From: Talpa occidentalis
Lineage: Eukaryota > Chordata > Mammalia > Eulipotyphla > Talpidae
Length of the DNA: 64,000 nucleotides
Direction of reading: 5' to 3'
Assembly (NCBI RefSeq): GCF_014898055.3
Contig: NW_023603184.1
Coordinates: forward strand, 33,727,359 to 33,791,358
The position numbers were made by a program, and so were the translations under genes. Below, one piece after another: positions 45,116 through 56,965 of the stretch (positions are counted from its first letter, which is position 1; every line of letters starts with the position of its first letter). A model generated the notes under the pieces. That model had not been told where the DNA came from and did not search any database. It saw only the letters and a program-made list of their open reading frames with translations.

Positions 45116-48100
45116 ATCACATAATGTTCTGTAAGCCTGGAGGCGTGGTGATAGTGAAGGGGTCCAGGCTTGAACTTCTTAGCCCTTCTGGATGGGAGTG
45201 AGGAATGCCTGAGTCTGCCCCAAATCTGTTTCTTTTTTCATAGCTCCTGTCCCTCATCATTCCCTGGTTATAAAGTCCCCTTTCTGGCCTTTCCAGTTGA
45301 CTCACTAATAAAGAGTTACAGCAGTTTCTGTCCGCAACTGCTCAGGGCCCTCATGAAGTTCAGAGACCATCCACCTCACCACGACACGGGCTCAGGGCTC
45401 CGTTTCCAGGGCTGCTGCTATTACTAATTCTGTCCCTCGTTCTTGCTACTGAGCAAGTCCACAGCTTGCACTGCCAGGTATTCAAACACAATCTGTAAAG
45501 AGAGTGAAGAAAGCTACATCTGTGCTGGGGGCTTTAGAGAATTATTGGCTTGAGACAGTAAGAGAGACATCTTCTAGGCTGTGAGTAGTCCTCAAAGACT
45601 CCCATGTGATTCAAAAGTCCTTTTCTTCTCTATTATTCTCTTTCTTGCTTTCAAGCATCTTCTCTGGCCACAGCAGCTGGAGCTGACAGCTATTTCCCTG
45701 TAACAAGGCACAGGTTTCTCAAGGCCTTTGCTCTTAACTCTGTCGTGACCACTCGTGTGAGAGCAGCAGCAGGACCTGAGGTGGAGCAGGTGAGGCGCCA
45801 GTGTGGTGGCTTAGATTCTGCTCAATTCCGCATGACTGAGGGGCTATCCCCATTTTCCTGGTTATCCGGAGAGGGCAGCATTTCCCTGAGTTACTGTTTC
45901 TTTTTCTATGAGGACCTTATTCCTTCCATAAGATATAGTCACAGGTAATCCTGGAACTTTGGTTCTATACTTGAAGAGCAATGCAAGTGTTACATTATTT
46001 TTATGCAGTTGGATAAAAGCCATTAGCACTAATCCTCAGAGTGGACATTCTATACCTTTAAGGAACATAAAAGTTAAAATGCAAGTGAAAGATCAGTTTC
46101 TGCCACCCCCAACTACTCACCGATGAATAGAATGTTGGCATCACCCTCTGGTTCCCTTTGATGTCTCCCTGCGGCTGCCCCACCTGTGGGTTCTCATGCA
46201 GTCTTTTGAAGCTATGGTTGAAAACTCACTCCTGGAGTTTGTGTCAAAGTAAGTCAAACTCCCACACCCTTCACCTCCACCAGGTTGACCCAGCTTGTCA
46301 AGATGGGATCCTGTTTGGATCCCACCTCAGTCCTAAAAGTTTGCTATGAAGAACTCTTCCATCACTCTTGCTAACGCCAGAAGCTCACACTGATCCCTGC
46401 CTGGCTCCTGTTTCTTTGGCAGAGGCTGGCTCTGCACTCTCTGGACTGCATAGAGGGACCTCTCTCTTCCTCTGTGTGGACCGATGGGAACACCACATGC
46501 TCGCCTCAATATGATGGTTATGGATGTGGTGGAAGCTCTACCATGGTGTCAGTGTTTCCATGTACACCTTCTCACAAGCAGATGTTGCCTATTCCAATTC
46601 CACTCTGCTCCGCAGTGGGACCCTGACTCGAAGTGAACTGGAGGGAGAATGCAAACAAGCCCAAAGAAGGCAGTCTGTTTGGGTCCACATCTCTGTGTCC
46701 CTTTCAGAGACTTCACTAAACATTAATAATGGTAAGAAAATCCAGAATGTATACACTGTTTAATTTTAGTCACTGCATCCTTTTGGGTGCCATTTACTTT
46801 CTTGATTGCTTTTACTGTTTTCTCCAGTAAACTTTCAGGTTTGGACACCTACTATGAGGGGGAACCAAAACTCTACTATCCCAAAATACGTCTTCAGCAA
46901 AAATTGATTTCATGGGAGGGGTTCTGAGGGTTGAATGGAGGTTGCATTTGAAAAACATATTTACATGTAAGCTTAGGTAAGGGTGGGTACCAGGAAGACC
47001 TCCTCTTTACAGTGAAGAAGCCAGAAGTTAATCTACATGTGTTTTATTTACTGTGCCTTCCTTGGTAAACTCCCTAACTGAATTTTCCCCTTTCTCCTCG
47101 CTCCCCCTATGTCCCCCCAACATCCTTCTGACTTAGCTAAGCTATTTAAGATGGGCAAGTTACTCAGTGGTGATGAGTTTCTCCCATGTATACAAGGAGG
47201 TATGTTTGTTATTATTCAATTTTTCTTTGACTCTTTCTCTTATCAATCTATATGATGCTTGTTTGATTACTTGCCAGCATAGAAGAACCCAGAAGGATAC
47301 ACTTGACAAAATCAATATATATAATGCTTAAGTATCACTATATCGACACTATCAATATATATGATTTTTTTTAAGATTTATTTATTTATTTATACAAGCA
47401 CTGGGTACAGTCAGAAGTGCGGGAGGGTGAGAGAATTCACCAGAGCCAAAGCGGGGAGCAGAGCAGGCAGAAGGACCGAAGTACACTGCTGAGGGGAGCA
47501 GCGGGCGGCAGGAGAGGTCTGCGCGCCATGTGGGACCCTCCTCCGGTGGCGGGGGAGCAGCCAGGGATTGAACCAGCGCTGCAGAGGCTGCGGGCAGTTT
47601 CGCAACCCAGCGTTCAACCGCTGCGCCACCGGGGAGGCCCTCAATATATATGATTTTTAAGTACACTCCATACAGATCCTCAGCTATGTAGGAGAAAATA
47701 CCATACCTCTGTTTATCTGCTCCTCATTCATATCTTACTTTTCTTTTTGACAATCTGAGTATAACTTTCAATGGTATCATCTATACCTAAAAGTTAAGCT
47801 AGCATTATGTAAGCCTCAGTAACTTGTAAAGTCCCCTTTCTTTTATAGAAAAGCTCCTTTGCTTATTTTTAAGTATTCTGATGGTCAGTGTCATCACATT
47901 TTATGTTCTGAACTTTAAAATGGGGCAAAACATGTATTTACACCACTACTGATCACAGACTTTCATTTCATAATTAAGCGTTTTATAAACAAAATAAATA
48001 TAGGATCAAAAGATGTTAGAGTTGTTAAAATGCTGTTATACAAAGAGTGTAGATTTTCATTTTCATTCTAAACAAATGAACTGCAATACATGGTAGGAGA

Positions 48101-48899
48101 AATTGATATTCACACCTGAGGGACCCAGGGGGTCATCCTAAGATGGAAAGGTTGTGGGTCCTTCAAGTTCATGCCAAATTTGAATTTCCTTTGTGTATCT
48201 ATAAATAAGATACAAATGCAAAAGGAAAGTGATTTTCCCCTAAGTTTATACAGTACTTGTGTGTCATTCATTAAGAGCAGGGAGTCTCACCTTTGATCAT
48301 GATTGTTTCAACACATGAGTTAATTAACCAAGCAACAATAATGTGTTTAATTACAAAAATTATTTGAATGTCTACCATCAACACATACTTTGTTTGGTTT
48401 TGGACAAAACATAGTGAGTAAGACAGAAGCGTTGATCTTACGGCAGTTTGGGGAGTAGTTCTCTGCACTCCCAGGGAACTAGTTGGGATAAGAGTGGATA
48501 TTCACCTACGTCCTAGATAAGATGTATTCTGTTTCTAGTATCCAAAATCCTACCTCATATTGCTTACAAAGCAAAGGGAATTTATATGCTTACATATTCA
48601 TGAAGACCAGAGGTAGACTATGTTTAGGAGAGGCTTGATCCAGCAGCCTGATCATATCATTGTGGGCTTAGATTCTTTTTATCTCTATTTTTCTAGCCTA
48701 GGGGCTGTCATCACCCTAAAGGCCTCAATTTTTAGCTTCTTTAGAGGTCCACAAAGGTCTCAGCTACTCACAGGTTATATGCTTCTTTGTTTATATCCAA
48801 CAGCAAAGAGAGCATCTTTATTCAAGCATTTACACCAAATACTCTATAATACCATGTGACTCAATCAGCATATGCAGTGCAAATCCCTTCAGTTATGAT
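45116..48899. other. Sequence between two LTR-like relics
   Basis: If 44650 and 48900 are paired LTRs this would be the interior of a decayed provirus. However, all frames are below 100 codons and show no retroviral domain. A young SINE (47370) has landed in it. Confidence 0.3.
47370..47640 (-). mobile_element. tRNA-derived SINE, type A, with target duplication
   Basis: Minus-strand copy with tail TTAAGATTTATTTATTTATT and head CGCCACCGGGGAGGCCC. A perfect 18-bp duplication TCAATATATATGATTTTT lies at 47352-47369 and 47641-47658. A related word ATCAATATATATAATGCTTA sits just upstream at 47311, so the target site was already locally repetitive. CpGs are well kept; young copy. Confidence 0.94.
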
Positions 48900-49420
48900 G
48901 GGATGAATAGAGGTTACCCAAAAATATGCTACACTTTGGCATATTGACTATTTTAAGTTAAAGCTACTTGAGAAACAGCTGGTGTAAAGAACAATGACCA
49001 TCTATTGTGTCCTTGAAAGCAGAAGATAAGTCTCCTATGTCAAAAGTATCCTTCTTATACCTTCTTATTCCTCACCAGAGATAAGGAATTCAGGGGACAT
49101 AAGATTATAACAACAAACTGCTACTTCTTGACTGACTTACTACCCCAAGCCTAAATTTCTTTGTCTTGTCAATTTCTCACAATTTATTGTTTGTCTAAAA
49201 GGTATGAAAACTGCCTGCTTTGGTCACTTCTTTGAGCATCTATATTTGGGTTTTCTACAAGTACAAAATTAAATTGTGTTTGTTTTTCTCCAGTTCATCT
49301 GTCTTTTATTATAAGGGGTGTCTCAGTCAAGAATCTAGAAAGGTAGAGGAAAACTTACTTTTCCTCCCTTCCAGTTTGTTTGACTGGTTTAGTCTGGCAG
49401 TAGATTATTACTCCATCACT
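48900..49420 (+). mobile_element. Degraded ERV-type LTR (second of a pair)
   Basis: Contains CCCAAAAATATGCTACACTT, GGCATATTGACTATTTTAAG, CCCCAAGCCTAAATTTCTTTG, CACAATTTATTGTTTGTCTA, AAAATTAAATTGTGTTTGTT and the R/U5-like GTTCATCTGTCTTTTATTAT. These are typical of an old endogenous retroviral LTR. It has the same orientation as 44650 and lies about 4.2 kb downstream, so the two might be LTRs of one decayed provirus. No gag, pol or env frame survives between them. Confidence 0.5.
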
Positions 49421-52400
49421 GGAACAATGGATGGAGACAAGTGCCCTAGAATCCCCCATCAGAAACTAGGGCCATCAACAAGGGGCTTTGATGTTGGGGA
49501 GACACTGCTTCTGCGGCAGCTGCAGATCTGGGCATGGTCCTTGTCAGCAAGCCTGTTCTTTGTTCTAGGGGCATGAGAACTAAAGCCTCAGACACAGCTA
49601 ACTGTCTATAGAACACATTCTACATTAACTTGATTTTACTATTGTCTTCATTAACCTAACTTCACTATTTTGGAGGCTTGCCAAGAGAGATAAAAGTTGC
49701 AAATAACTATGCTTGCTCATCACAGAGACTTCTCAAAAGACCATCAGTAAATTATACCCCTTAATTCTTTGAATTCTGGTCTCATAAATCCCCACATTAC
49801 TGTGTTACCTAAACTATTATATCATGTCCTTTACCTAATACTAACCAGGTTTCCCCATCCCCTGTCTTGTCTCTCTTGCTATATATACACATAAAGACCC
49901 AACTTAAACCATACTTCAAAATCTCCCCTTGCTCTTTCTGTTCTATTAATATTACCAGGAAAGCAGTAAACTCAGCTTGTCTTATCAAGTTGTCCTGGTG
50001 GTAAGTAGGAGACAGCATTCAACAGGGGCATCCCCTGACTCGTTTCCAGGAGCAATGGAAGTCCTTCTTGAAAGTCCTCTACCAGGATGCGCCACCTTAC
50101 CCCAGGTATTCTTCTCTCAATAGTTATCATAAGGAGGTAGATCCTTTCAGAGGCTTGCAGAAACCATTTTAGTTCATTACATCTATAGGGGAAAGACTTG
50201 ATCCTTTGTGCCATTGTGTGAGCAGTCACCTTTGAATGTCTTTCCTGGAGATGGAGATTGTGAAGGTTCAAGTCTATTGTTAACCACGTTCTTATTTAAT
50301 TACTATTCAAGTATATAGCAGGAATACTCCAAGGCTGTGACTGCTGGGGCAAGGTCATTTGTGAATGAGAGGAGAGTCAAGATGCAGTTGACTTTCTGTT
50401 TGGGCAGAAATGTTATTTTCCAATACAATGTTATTACCTTTTATATCACCAGTGATTACCTTAATGCTTCCTTCAGAAGACTCACTGGTTTTGTATCCCA
50501 GCTTAAGATGAGAAAATGCATAGCTTTCTTTCCTTCTTTTTCCTTTTCTTTATTAAGAAAATTCGATATAAGAAAGAAGACTTGCTTGGGAAATACTGAA
50601 TGCTCTTGATCGTGTCTGCTAAAACTTTTGACAAGCTGGAAATATAATGCCCTATTATGACTAGCCATGCTTATTTGTGCTAACTGCATTCTGGTCACTT
50701 ATATCAATTGGTACAGATTCTAACAGGTTTGTTAATGTTTTTCAGATCCTAAATTTAAAGCACATTTTTATGTTCCTGGCCATCAGTTTTTCTTCAGTGG
50801 CCTTGCAGGAGGTTATGGGTACTGCTGTAGGGAAGGAAAAATGTTTTTCCTTCTACTCTTTTTGGCTTTTGGCCCAGGGACAGAGATTTTCAATACTCCC
50901 TGTGATAAAGGACAGAATGGCAGGAGAAAAAAATTAATTTCACATGTGGAGGGGCCTCAAAGACATGAGACCAAAGGAAAAGCTGGACAATTGAAGCTTA
51001 TATGCCATCCTGGGCTAAGAAATGGGTAGGGGTCTGGGGTTCAAGGGGAGGCAAAGGGTAATTCACAGGACACTAAGAAGAGCAGATGTTTGGTAAGTAG
51101 ATGTTTGCTCTGCTACACAGATGGGTCATTCACATAAAAATTCATCTCTGGTAATGTTGTTTTTCTTGGCCAGGAAATTCTTCTAAATTCATTTAGATAG
51201 TTAAGGAAGGGGTACAGGTTTTTTTATTTTGGTTTTTTTTCTTAAATATGCTGCATCTTAACTACCTTCAGCTCAAAACAATCTACATGTCAAAGTGGCA
51301 CATTTTGGGATAGCCTATCTGTTCTTCCTTATTGGTATGCTAAATCCCACCAGTAAAAATGGTTTGTTTTTTGAGAAAAAAAAAAAGCTCAATTATTAGT
51401 TCTCCCTTTTGTCTAAAAAATACTTTCCCACTATTTTTCTCATTTTTATCTTCACATGTAGGTGGAACAGATCATTATATAACTTTTATAAAACTGCTGC
51501 TGAAATGTTTGCCTGGTGAGAAAAGTCAATGTGTGGACTAATGTCCTTGTCCCCTCCTGATCAGGCCTCATTCAGGTTCAGCAGTGTGTCGTCCACCACA
51601 GGGCTCTCGGCAGCATTCCTGCTTCCTCGCTCACTCACGAAGGAAGATCAGGAAGTGCTCTAGAACCTCGTCCTTCTGATTTACTAAGATGGCTCAGTTA
51701 CAGTCCTGAGCATTTCTCAACTCTGATCAAAATACAAAGCCATTATTGTCTGATGACATTTCACATGGGAAGTAAGGTAGGAAATGAACTCTTTACATAT
51801 CCTTCTTCTAGATGGAGAAAAGGTAATCAAAGCTTGCGCTTAATAAAGGGTCATTTAAATAGCCCACTGCAAATGCACTGGCAGTAACTTTTACACCTAA
51901 TACTTAACTGACTTCTACTTTGGATTCCATCGAATGGGGAGTTGTGGTACTTCAGAACTAAAGGGATCCAACTGCTTCCATTATAGACACCATTCATTAA
52001 TTTTTTCATTCCCTCATCAAATACTAGCCCATCACCTATGTAACAGGGACAGTGTTTTCATTTTCTGTAAGTTGCTCCATTCAATGAATCAGTGCCATCT
52101 ATTCCTTCAAGCCAAGGACTAGCAACACAAGGTCAATGATCATCTAGGTCTTCATGAAACAAGAGTCTCTCTTAAAGTCAAGGCTCATCAAGAGAAAAGA
52201 GAAGCATCAAAATTCCAAATGTCCCCTTTACATAGTGAGAAGGAAAACCTTGGAGATCTGAGGAAAAGGCACAGGGCGTGAAGAGCCATGCTATGATGTA
52301 AAGGAGCTTCCCATCAGTCGGGAAGAGAAGTAGAGAGCCTTTGGCAAAAGCAATAGGGAAAGGGGAGAAGTGGCTTTGATGTGACGTGCTAGTTTTACCC

Positions 52401-55084
52401 CTCAGGTTGAAACTCAGAGTTTCTGATGGATTGAGGGGAAGCTGAAGGCATGCATGGCCCTGTGCCAGCATGAAACTAGAAAACAATGTAGAAATGGCCA
52501 TGTAACTCTGGGCATGAAGAGGATGCCTGTAATGTCACCAAGCCTCCTGCAATTCCCATGTGTCCTGGAATGGCCAGTGGATGTGGAAAGGATGTGACAA
52601 TGTTGACTGGCAGGTCTTCAGAGGGTTCCAGCAAGTGAGGAAGTGACCCTGTGCCAAGGGCTGCAAAGAAGACTTCCTAGGTCAGGCATTCAATGGCAGC
52701 TACCAGACCTCAGAGAGCCAAGGACACTCAAGAGCTGACATGGGTCCTGGTCGTTCTGCAGAGGACCCAGCAGCAGTCAGTGACCATGACGCCTGATGGT
52801 CAGAGACAAGCAAGACAGCACATCTGTCAAATTTTCATCACATAGACCACCCCTGCCATAAGGGCCTCTGTGTTCCCCTATACCTAGACATCAGCTTGGG
52901 AAGGAGGAAGGAGAGAAGAGGGCTCGAGAAAGAAGGGCCATAGTTCCAGTGAAGAATTGGTTCAAGTTTATTCCCCCAACTTCCTATTCCTTAACTGGGT
53001 GGTATCCATTTTAGATAAAAAGAAATTTACACTTTCTTGCGCTATTTTAATATACTTTATGTTTCTTATTCTCTCTATCCTGAGCAAACATTTTATCCTC
53101 TGAGTCACTGAGATAACATGCTGGACTGGTATGGGGGAGACGCTGTGACAGCACGTGACCCTCCACTTACTGACTACTCATTTTCATTGCACCCCCAACA
53201 TACACACCTAGTCCCAGTGCTACACCTTCAGAGTGCAAAGTTTGTGATCACCAGCCTCACTTCACCTCCAACTGATGGGGACTGGAGTTCATGGTGCTTT
53301 CAAAGGCCTGCAATCTGGGGTGCCTAAGGGCACCTCACATTCCTCCTGCTTGCAGCATTTCCTAGAACTTTCAACCTCTCCCCATTCCAGAGAACCATTC
53401 CTGTCTCCTAAATCCATTGTGAATAATAATTTGCCCACATTGCTACAGCCTCTGACTTCCTCACTTCAAAATCCTCCCTTGTGTTTCCTTGAGTCAATTT
53501 CTCTATCCTGCCAGGATCCCTGCCTCTCAGGAAATCTGATCTCCTGCACTGGGCCACTTTCCAGGAAACCTGATCAACAAACTGGACCAGCTGTGGAGCT
53601 AACCCAACTTGGGCAACCAGATATTTTCTCCTGGGAAGACCCTAGGCAGTTCTGCTGGGCATTTGATGGGTAATATCTAGAACTGCTTTAAAGGGCTTGA
53701 TAGTAAACTCCCAGTTGAATCTGGGTTACTGATACTTGCTTTTGTTTCTAACCTTGTACCCTGAAAGAGGCTGAGGGTGGAACATAAGGGCCCTGGTCAT
53801 GGCAGTGTGTACTGTGCACACCTGGCCCCTAGTGTCACTAGGATTATAACACACTTAAGTTGCATGAATTCTGGGCTCACTGAGGTGGTCCCAGCAGACC
53901 ACCAGACTAGTCCGGCTCAGAGCCCTGTTAGCCTTATGTACATATATGTATGAAAGGCTGAACTTGGAGAGAGGAAGACATCCACACCTGAGCACCCCTT
54001 GAGGCAGACATTGGGGTTTAGTATCTCTGTCTGTCACAAATGCTGCTGATCTTCACTGTATATTGATTGGATCCTCCGGCTTCTCTCTCTTTTAGAAAAG
54101 GAAAATATGATATAACCTAATGGTATCTGAATCTGGTCTTCCCACTAAACCACGTTTACAAGCAGTTTACATGGAGCACCACACTGGGAGGCAATGAAGA
54201 TCTGGAATTATTTCTACTATTTTCCTGGGACTCAGGATGTTGGTCAGCTCCACATGGAGGGGCAGGAGGCAAATGCATTGAGAAAACCAGGCCGATAGCT
54301 TCTTTTGCAGATATGGAGGACAGGGCTGTGGAGAGGGAGTAGCCAGGTCTCTGTCACCTCCTGAGGTTCTGTGGCGAGGATGCTCCTGTCTTCAAGTCTC
54401 AGGCAGCCTGCTCTGTGTGTGTGTGTGCACAGCTTCCCAAGTCTGTGACATCACTGAGAGTCAAAGGAGCAGTACTGGCTGACCTTTGAGTGTGCAGTGA
54501 AGCTATACAGAATCTCTGAGAGAGAAATGGATTTTTTAATTCATTGGCTTTGAAGACTCCATCTGCTACCTGCCCTGGCAAGGTCAGAGTATGTTGGATG
54601 CAGCCCCAAGCGGGCTGCCGGATCTCTCTCTAGCTCAGATTTCAGTGCTCACCTGGGTCCTCAGCCCCAATATGTGACGAGCTTCAGTCAGGCCAGCCCC
54701 CCTTCATATTAAAGCCTCAGTCTCCATATTTTCTCTTTTCCATTTCTTTCTCTCTTTCATTCAGGCACACATGTTTATGCGTGCACACACACACACATCC
54801 GGATTCAATTACTGTTTTTGTTTTAAAGCAGATGTTGAAAAGGTTCTTAGCAACTTATCTTTAAGATCAAGGAAGAAAGGGAAAGGAAGTGAACTTAAAA
54901 TACATGTATCTATGTCCAGATGAGTCAAAAACAACCCCTTTTCCCCAGTGAAGGTGCTGGGTCTCCAGGGTGTGGGGGATGGGGAATTTCCAGTATTTCC
55001 TTTTATCCTCCATGGCAACATTATAAATGATATTTCTTTGTGTGACAGAATGAGGACACTTAGCAGTCTCTATGAACATGGATA
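49421..55084. other. Non-coding sequence
   Basis: Includes possible LTR debris at 49720-49990 (TATATATACACATAAAGACC, CTTGTCTTATCAAGTTGTCC) and short GT/CA runs at 54413 and 54784. No exon recognised, including the expected short SYT9 end exon. Confidence 0.4.
51225..51320 (-). mobile_element. LTR fragment, related to the 48900 copy
   Basis: On the minus strand this reads CCCAAAATGTGCCACTTTGA, ATGTAGATTGTTTTGAGCTG, matching the first ~60 bases of the LTRs at 44650 and 48900 but in reverse orientation. Only this 5' part is recognisable. Confidence 0.4.
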
Positions 55085-55220
55085 GTAACGATTGTAACTG
55101 AGACCTTGGCTGAACATTTAATGCGTACCAGCCGTGCAGCTTCACCTGTATTAGTCTGTCTAATCCTTCAGCCACCCTGTGAAAGAGGCACTATTATGGC
55201 CACTTAAAGATGAGAAAACC
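55085..55220 (+). repeat. MIR-type SINE relic
   Basis: Contains CTGAACATTTAATGCGTACC, GTCTAATCCTTCAGCCACCC, GGCACTATTATGGCCACTTA and AAGATGAGAAAACCAAGATT in MIR order. Confidence 0.65.
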
Positions 55221-55428
55221 AAGATTCCAAAAGGAAAAAGTAAACAGCTTTGAATGCCAATCAAGATTGGAATCTACATGCAGCCAGTTCTAAAGTGGGT
55301 GCTTCTACCCGCCCTGCCTAAGGCCTCTTCTGTCCTCACAGCTGCTAGCAAAGCAGCACTGACTCTTCTGATACTGGTTTTCACCTCATCTGATACCACT
55401 GTGCCCAGTTCTACTAGCTACCTGTTTA

Positions 55429-55763
55429 TTTTATTTAAAAAATTTTTAATATATTTTTACATCATTTTTCATTTTTGCACAATGTATGCATTTTCATCTT
55501 GGTTCTATTCCCCATACAATTCCCACCCCCCTTATTTTAACCCTAATCCTTCCTTCCCTCCCCACCCCCGCCCCCACAGTCTGTCTCTGGTTTATAGTTG
55601 CTTGTTGATTTTGATTTTTACTTTATTATAATTCATCTTTTTCCTGGTCCCTTATTTAGGTTTTCTCTCATGCAATTTGCAGCAACATGGATGGAGCTGG
55701 AAGGGATCATGCTCAATGAAATAAGCCAGAAAGAAAAAGAAAAATACCGGTGGTCTCACTCAT
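55429..55763 (-). mobile_element. Short L1 insertion with 5' inversion (twin priming)
   Basis: A 335-bp insertion flanked by a near-perfect 13-bp target duplication AG(C/T)TACCTGTTTA (55416-55428 and 55764-55776). Read on the minus strand, the distal part is L1 3' UTR: a G-rich run GTGGGGGCGGGGGTGGGGAG, then GAAAATGCATACATTGTGCA and an A-rich tail. The proximal part (about 55660-55763) is the end of L1 ORF2, but in the opposite sense (plus strand CAGCAACATGGATGGAGCTG, AATGAAATAAGCCAGAAAGA). Opposite orientation of the two parts between one target duplication is the signature of twin-primed reverse transcription. Confidence 0.82.
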
Positions 55764-55944
55764 AGTTACCTGTTTAAAAGGGAAAATACCACTTTCTTTC
55801 TCAGGATGGAGCACAAGTCCTCGGGGACTTCCAAGAGACAGGAAGGACTAAAGGGCAGGGAAGCCTCCCTTGATTTACCTTTGATATAAGGGGTGCAGGC
55901 ATTTCATTCCTTAGTTCTGCCACAATATGTGAGAAATGACCATT

Positions 55945-56110
55945 GTATTAGCCAAAGTACTTCTCACTGCTGTAACAAATGGCTCCCAAGTTCCAGTGGT
56001 TAAACCCTACAAACATTTATTTCTCACTTACATAATGGTCAAACACAGATTTGCAAAAAGCCAAGCATTCAGGGCTTAAGCAATAGCTCCTAGATGACCA
56101 AAGTCACCTG
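55945..56110 (-). mobile_element. MaLR-like LTR fragment
   Basis: GTATTAGCCAAAGTACTTCTC, CTGCTGTAACAAATGGCTCC and ACATTTATTTCTCACTTACAT match the same LTR end as at 30962. Truncated after about 160 bp. Confidence 0.45.
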
Positions 56111-56439
56111 GCACTTTTTACACTTTCTGTGTGTGACGTGCATGAGCTGCCACTTGGGGTTCATCAGTCATTGAGAAAGATCTGCTTTGCTAGTACACCA
56201 AGTCAGGGTCATGTCTAGCTCCATACTGCACCCCCAGTCCTTACTCCTTTTGATACAGAGCAATCTCAGTGAAAAGGGGAGGAGCACTTCAGAGCACTGA
56301 ATGGGCACCATTTCCCCCCCCCCACTTACATGCCACCACCTTGGATTACAAGTCCCAGCATGCCATGAACTGGACTTCCTGAGTGGGGGGTAACTGGGAA
56401 GGAGCAAGGTGGACATACAAAGGGAGGCAGAACAAAGAA

Positions 56440-56560
56440 GGGGGGACGTATGGGAGGAGACACACAGAGGAGAGATACTAGAGACACTTGGAAAGATACT
56501 GGGAGAGACACGTGGGGGAGAGACACGTGGGTGAGAGACTTGTGGGGAGGGTGTTACTGG
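56440..56560. repeat. Degenerate minisatellite, AGAGACACGTGGG-type
   Basis: Imperfect repeats of about 20 bp with the core GGAGAGACACGTGGG and variants (GGAGACACACAGAGGAGAG, GAGAGACACGTGGGTGAGAG, AGACTTGTGGGGAGGG). It directly precedes the LTR-like unit at 56566. Its lack of stops on the minus strand creates the longest frame of the window, 163 codons, which is low-complexity Ser/Pro/Val and not a gene. Confidence 0.7.
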
Positions 56561-56565
56561 TCCTT

Positions 56566-56965
56566 GGTATATTTTGAATTTTGAGTCTCTCCTTCTGTTT
56601 CGGTTCTCTAGGAACTGCCTAACTCCTTTCTCGTGGTTCCTTGCTAGAGGGTACTTCAAACTTGTGGCAAGCTTTTGGGCCTAAGTAGCCCTGCTTTGGG
56701 TAGAGTCTATTAATTCCACTGGGCATCTGCCCACAAGGGGGTGAGCAATTAGGGGAGTTTTACTGGGTAATTCTTTGGAATCCTTGCTATTCTTGCTATC
56801 GCTCTGCACATCAATTCCATTAAAAATCTTTCACATGAAGAGACTGCTTCTTTTGTTTTTGTGCATGTGGATAACTGGACCCCTTTTAGATTGTGTGCCT
56901 CTTAATAGTTGGTCCCCCTGAATATCCCTCAGTTGTGTGCTAATACTTCCCCATCTTCTGGATCC
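56566..56965 (+). repeat. Third copy of the LTR-like unit
   Basis: Single copy of the unit seen at 38743 and 39041: CGTGGTTCCTTGCTAGAGGGTA, TTGTGGCAAGCTTTTGGGCC, AAAATCTTTCACATGAAGAG, CTGCTTCTTTTGTTTTTGTG, GACCCCTTTTAGATTGTGTG. It ends AGTTGTGTGCTAAT followed by ACTTCCCCATCTTCTGGAT, which looks like the beginning of another unit. The lead 56566-56635 (GAGTCTCTCCTTCTG...) matches the lead at 38674. Confidence 0.68.

Noticed and set aside
55300..55345. SYT9 terminal exon (K-R-P-stop at 55329-55318, minus strand).
   Set aside because: The acceptor has a poor pyrimidine tract and a match this short is expected by chance.
56168..56659. Longest open frame in the window (163 codons, minus strand).
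   Set aside because: It spans a degenerate minisatellite and the edge of an LTR-like repeat. The product is repetitive Ser/Pro/Val with no domain, so openness comes from the repeat.
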